DNA of 64,000 nucleotides. Source: Pristionchus mayeri. Its lineage: Eukaryota; Nematoda; Chromadorea; Rhabditida; Neodiplogasteridae. The notes under the pieces are model-generated. The model saw only the letters and a list, made by a program, of their open reading frames with translations. It was not told where the DNA came from and did not search any database. Position 1 is the stretch's first letter; every line of letters begins with the position of its first letter. Of this stretch, positions 60,121-64,000 are shown piece after piece. Position numbers and translations under genes: made by a program. The DNA is taken from the NCBI GenBank assembly GCA_036245805.1, contig BTRK01000001.1, positions 248,001 through 312,000 on the forward strand. Direction: 5' to 3'.

Positions 60121-61164
60121 TCTCAACTACTCCATCTCTACGCTGAATAGTAGTCTTAAGATATAGTCGTATAGGTAGTATATGATGAAACATACATCTG
60201 CGAAAATCAACATATTGCTCCTGTGATGAGGTGGACTAATTGAAGGAGAAGATAACATGTTTGTATTCCCCAAATGTTCTCGGCTCCCAGTAAAAAAAAT
60301 GTGGGGGGGGGGGGGTGTAAATCTGAAGCGTTTCAAGCGAATTTCAAGCGACCTCTAATGATAGCCGCCGAAAGTGCGGGAAATCAAATATGTTATCTTC
60401 TCCTGGAATGTTTCAATGAGTCCCAAACTAAAAACGTACCAGATCTGCAATTGCGAAATGAAAGACGAGCGCTTGGCAGATTTTTTCCACAAACCTCATC
60501 TGCCGGCGGACAGAGCGATACTCGCATCAGTCCCTGGGTTAGTGATAGTATGAACCAGTAGATTCGGATCTCATCTGTATCGCTTCCTGACAGACGACAT
60601 GTGCCGGGTTTTGAAAATAACAGTCTGAACGATATTCATCGGGGGTTTTTTTGTCCGTCAAATGAATCGCAAAGCGGTCACTCCGCTTTTCTACTTCTCA
60701 TGTGTCGGTTCCACATCATAGTGCAGAAAGCGTGCCCCCCCCCCCCCTCCATCCAATAAAAATCATTATGATTAAGCGGAAAAGGCGTGTTATGATAACT
60801 ATTTTGTGCATATGATCTATGGTTTGAGGGAAAAGCCCAACGCATGGATCTCTTCATTTTACATGCTCTCTCGCCTGTAGACTGGCGAGAGAGAACCAGT
60901 GTCGAAGTGATACATGCAAACTATCCATATGTCTAAAGATAAACGGGGGAGTGGGAAAACTAAAGGGACTGCAAGATGAGTCACAGAAGAAGCAGACTCG
61001 ACACACACACTCTCTATCTCCCTCCTCACTTCCCAATATTGTGCAATCGTGAGTTGTTTATAGCACGAGCGCGTATGCCAGTGGAGATAAATTTGACATT
61101 TTGTTTGTTCGTTTCATGGTTTAAATTCTGAATTCGTTATGTATTTTCATTGTTTTCGATACAG
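60121..61164. other. Intergenic
   Basis: Poly-G (60302-60315) and poly-C (60737-60746) runs and a GAGAGAG palindrome (60863-60894). No gene was seen. The upstream exon(s) of the following gene, if any, would lie here. Confidence 0.45.
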
Positions 61165-63300
61165 ATGCGCAAGGAAAAGTGCTACAAGAAGTTTCGTCAC
61201 TACTGTCCCTCCCGGAATCCTCCTAGCATCAAGAAGGTAGATTTTTTGTTCACAAGATATGTCTTTGTTTTATAACTATGTGCCCCGTTCACCAAGTACT
61301 CAATTACTTGTAAGCCACGAATCCCCGAGTATTCCCTATTTCCTGAGAACAATATTTGTTGCATGTTTTATAATTTTCCAGGACATTCTTCCGTTCGATT
61401 CGTGTGAAATCTTTCCTTATCGACTAGAGGATTGGTGTCAGGGAAGAAGCAAGTGGGTCGACGTGAGTGCTTCCTGAACAAATTGTCACCAAATCGCTCA
61501 TTTTGGCATTATTTTTTATTAAAAAAATAATTTGTTAAATATTTTAATTTTGAACTTTGTTTTACAGCGCCTAGAGCGATTCAATCTTTCCGGCTTGTGC
61601 CGTGAAGACCCTTTCGAAATCAACAACTACCACCTCGGATTTTCGCTTAACAAGAAGAAGAGATGGACGATCCCTAAGGAGATCGGAGAAAGGATTGAGG
61701 AAGTTCAGGTAACAATGTTTTCCTCTCTTTCTCACACCTTCATATGTTTTTTTCTGAACTAATTTCTTCGCCTTTGGGCAACTTTTTTGAATTTATTCAA
61801 ATTGTTAGTTGCTCACGTTTCAGGATCCCCGCTTGGGCGTTCGAGTCTCCTCCATCACTCGGGAGTTGAACCGCAAAAATTGGAGAATGGACAGATTCGT
61901 TGATGCAATGGAGTTCATTGGGTGGTGAGCATAGTTTTCGTATGTAAATGCTTATTCACGTTGGAGAATGGGTACGACCGTGCTGGAATTTCAACAACGA
62001 TTTCCATTACTATTCCAGTAATATTACTTTAGTGGTGAATATACTTGACTTTGGGAAGTGCAGATCAAAAAGTTCACATGTCGAGTAGTCGGAATATAAA
62101 CATTGAAAACCTGTGCAATATTTCAGTACTGAGTATCACACAGTCTCTCGAGACGGAGAAGTTGCTCATAGATCTTCAAAGAAGCTCAAGTCTCGAGTTC
62201 GAAGCTTTACTCATCCGTAAGTTACCGGAAACACTTTTACGCTATGATTTCCGGGAAGTATTGGATTTATATTAGAGTTCGAGAGAAATGAAACCACGGT
62301 CTCGTCATTCGGCCGGTCGAGAGAGAGTGTAAAATGAAGAGACGCTGGCCCGAATTACGAACTCTAATTTATACACCTCACCATTAATGGTCATGGCCAG
62401 AGTATTCAATTTCGGTGACCCTTACCTTCCACGGAAAGTGAAGGGAGCGCCTCGACGACCTCGATGTATGGAATCTGATGCCTTAGATGGATTTGATCTC
62501 CCTTTCGATGAAAAGCGCGAGTGTCAGGTGAGATAAATTTTTGAAAAGTTTTTTTTAATGATCGAGGATCTTGCTAAACATTTTAGGTTTTTTATCAGTG
62601 TTTCCGATTCAGAAAAATCTTTTGTATCGCATTTGTCATATCATAATTAGGTTTTTTTCCTGCAGTTTCTTCACATCAGCTACACCATCACTCTCTACAG
62701 CGACAGCGCATCAATGCACAACAAGGCATCATATAGGTTGGTGTTGTCACATCCTTTGATCTCTCATATCTGGTCCTGCCGTTTTACATGCATCAGTTAA
62801 TCCAGTTTGATGTTCAACAAGTATTCACTATGACCTGCATGCATTCCAACATCATACTTAGTTTTCAATCCGGTGTATACAGTTCCAATTCGTTTAGGGA
62901 ATCACCATTCCAAATATTTGAGTCGGATCAGAAAGTCGAGAATTGGAAAAAAATCGAGATATCATTGCAGCTGCGATCATTATAAAGGCGGGCAGTACAA
63001 GAGCGACAAGAAGCACCTTAAATTGGAAGATGAGGGCGACTATGAATCAGAAGACATCTCTAATCAGGAAGATGACGTGATCGATGAGGTAGAAATCATC
63101 GATGATGCCCTCCCTTCCACGTCCGTCGATCTAGCCTATTTGGTTGTTAGAAGGGAAAGGCGAGCCAAGAAGGTGAGAAAATAGATGTGATTTTCCTCCG
63201 AAAAAATAATCATGTATTTCAGAAATCTCGATTGCATCCATCTCCAGCATCTGATGCTAAAGTGGAAGAAGAAGGCTACGTGGTCGTTGATAGCTACTGA
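61165..63300 (+). CDS. Hypothetical protein with basic N-terminal half and acidic C-terminal tail, 9 exons, 320 aa
   Basis: Exons 61165-61236, 61382-61462, 61568-61708, 61824-61924, 62127-62216, 62401-62527, 62666-62736, 62971-63172, 63223-63300 (TGA) join in phase without stops. The ATG directly follows an ATACAG acceptor, which suits a trans-spliced start but could also be an internal exon. The N-terminal half is basic, with Cys and aromatic residues (KCYKKFRHYCP, DSCEIFPYRLEDWCQ, GLCREDPFEINNYHLGF). A central Arg/Lys-Pro stretch follows (RKVKGAPRRPRCM). The C-terminal quarter is strongly acidic (EDEGDYESEDISNQEDD), then RRERRAKKKSR. There is no signal peptide or membrane segment; a nuclear or nucleic-acid-associated role is possible but unproven. 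AATAAA lies at 63318-63323, 18 bp after the stop. A hairpin MITE occupies intron 5. Confidence 0.72.
62275..62365. repeat. Hairpin MITE GAGTTCG...CGAACTC in intron 5
   Basis: The right end CCCGAATTACGAACTC is identical to that of 54723-54827. The left end is GAGTTCGAGAGAAATG, with inner CATTCGGCCGGTCGAGAGAG. Confidence 0.55.
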
Positions 63301-63317
63301 AATCTTCCGGTTACGAA

Positions 63318-63323
63318 AATAAA
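63318..63323 (+). promoter_or_regulatory. Poly(A) signal of the 320-aa gene
   Basis: AATAAA, the canonical hexamer, lies 18 bp downstream of the TGA, a normal nematode spacing. Confidence 0.6.
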
Positions 63324-63772
63324 TACGAATTACGCGTATTCACAATTTGCATGCCATTCACCATTATCGAGTATAAAAAAAAATACTGTCCTTTTCGAAT
63401 CAGAATACACATATTCATCATTTTACATGTGTTAGGTTGATGCAAAAGTGTTGGTCGATTGATCCGATGATTCCTGATCACTTCAATCTTGTGCTTGGTG
63501 AACTAGCTAATAGTAATTCAATAATCGCCCACATGTTTGTAAAGGATGCTCGGTACGCCCAGTGTTTGATTCATAATTTAACACAAAACATATTTGTTTT
63601 CGTCTCGTTGCAATGAGTCCTGATCACTCCACTCTCGTGCTCACGGAACAAGCGACCATCCTTTGGTTTCCAATGACTTCAAGCCATTGTCCTCAAAGTG
63701 TTTACCTCGAAAAGTCTCGACAAGGAGTCCTTTCTTTTCACTACTCCCCTCTTCTCGCTTAATTCCTCTCGA
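63324..63772. other. Intergenic, possible mariner-end fragment
   Basis: At 63433 the sequence TTAGGTTGATGCAAAAGTG resembles the terminal repeat of M1/M2. No opposite end was found, so it may be a fragment. Otherwise this is the upstream region of the next gene. Confidence 0.35.
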
Positions 63773-64000
63773 ATGATCCTCTTTCTACTATTCGCCCTTC
63801 TTCTGCGAAAAGCGGTTTGTATCTACTAATTCCCCAACTGAAACTAGATTGAACAATTCTCCAACTGAATCAACCGATTCGCTCATTTATAGGAGTTACT
63901 GTATTAGTTTACTACTCCGAATTCTCTAAACTTCATGTGTTTACAAAATTTGCTTTTCATAGGCGGGAGCATGCTTCACCCCAGCTCCCTGGAACTCCGT
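63773..64000 (+). CDS. 5' end of a secreted-protein gene (truncated by right edge)
   Basis: Exon 1 (63773-63814) encodes MILFLLFALLLRKA, a short hydrophobic signal peptide, and ends with a donor GCG|GTTTGT. Exon 2 begins after TTTTCATAG at 63963 in the same phase and reads AGACFTPAPWNS before the window ends. The phase match, acceptor quality and signal peptide support a real gene. Its product cannot be named from 26 residues. Confidence 0.5.

Noticed and set aside
1..64000. CRISPR arrays, operons of bacterial type, rRNA genes
   Set aside because: No direct-repeat/spacer arrays or rRNA-like blocks were seen, and the gene structure is clearly eukaryotic.

Overview
The window looks like a repeat-rich piece of a nematode (rhabditid-type) genome. 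Genes are built from many small exons with TTTTCAG-type acceptors and GTGAG/GTAAG donors. Several start codons lie directly behind an AG acceptor, as in trans-spliced nematode mRNAs. Proteins of nematode type (a ZP-domain membrane protein, a SAM-like exon, a family of secreted proteins) sit among MITEs, fold-back elements and mariner-like elements. Species cannot be fixed from sequence alone. All gene models were built by hand from splice sites, phase continuity and coding character, without RNA evidence or database search.

Layout: (1) 159-368 +, last exon of a SAM-like gene running off the left edge. (2) 807-5567 -, an 18-exon secreted, Thr-rich protein. (3) 5.6-12.6 kb, repeats and a 1-kb fold-back, no convincing gene. 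(4) 12616-22101 -, a 22-exon type I membrane protein with a signal peptide, a four-cysteine ZP-N-like module, a Gly/Gln-rich linker, one membrane segment and a long tail. Its introns hold a fold-back and two elements carrying tRNA-like sequence. (5) 23731-24651 -, the 3' part of a small Cys/Tyr-rich gene. (6) 25.5-27.7 kb, a diverged direct repeat; MITEs to 29.5 kb. (7) 29586-32825 -, a four-membrane-segment protein. (8) 33-37 kb, two fold-backs and smaller palindromes. (9) 37.7-59 kb, three paralogues of one secreted 11-exon protein in +, -, + orientation: copy 1 (37702-42984) is open, copy 2 (46248-50747) has an in-frame stop, copy 3 (53832-58980) has two frame lesions. (10) 59446-60120 -, a small membrane protein with a 20-nt exon. 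(11) 61165-63300 +, a nine-exon basic/acidic protein. (12) 63773-64000 +, the start of a secreted-protein gene running off the right edge.

The most notable structure is the paralogue cluster. The reversed middle copy is flanked by two mariner-like elements in opposite orientation, which would explain its inversion. The cluster's introns have collected most of the mobile-element types seen in the window. A second notable theme is a TTAAAGGA-ended element family, two members of which carry a tRNA-like sequence with intact A and B boxes.
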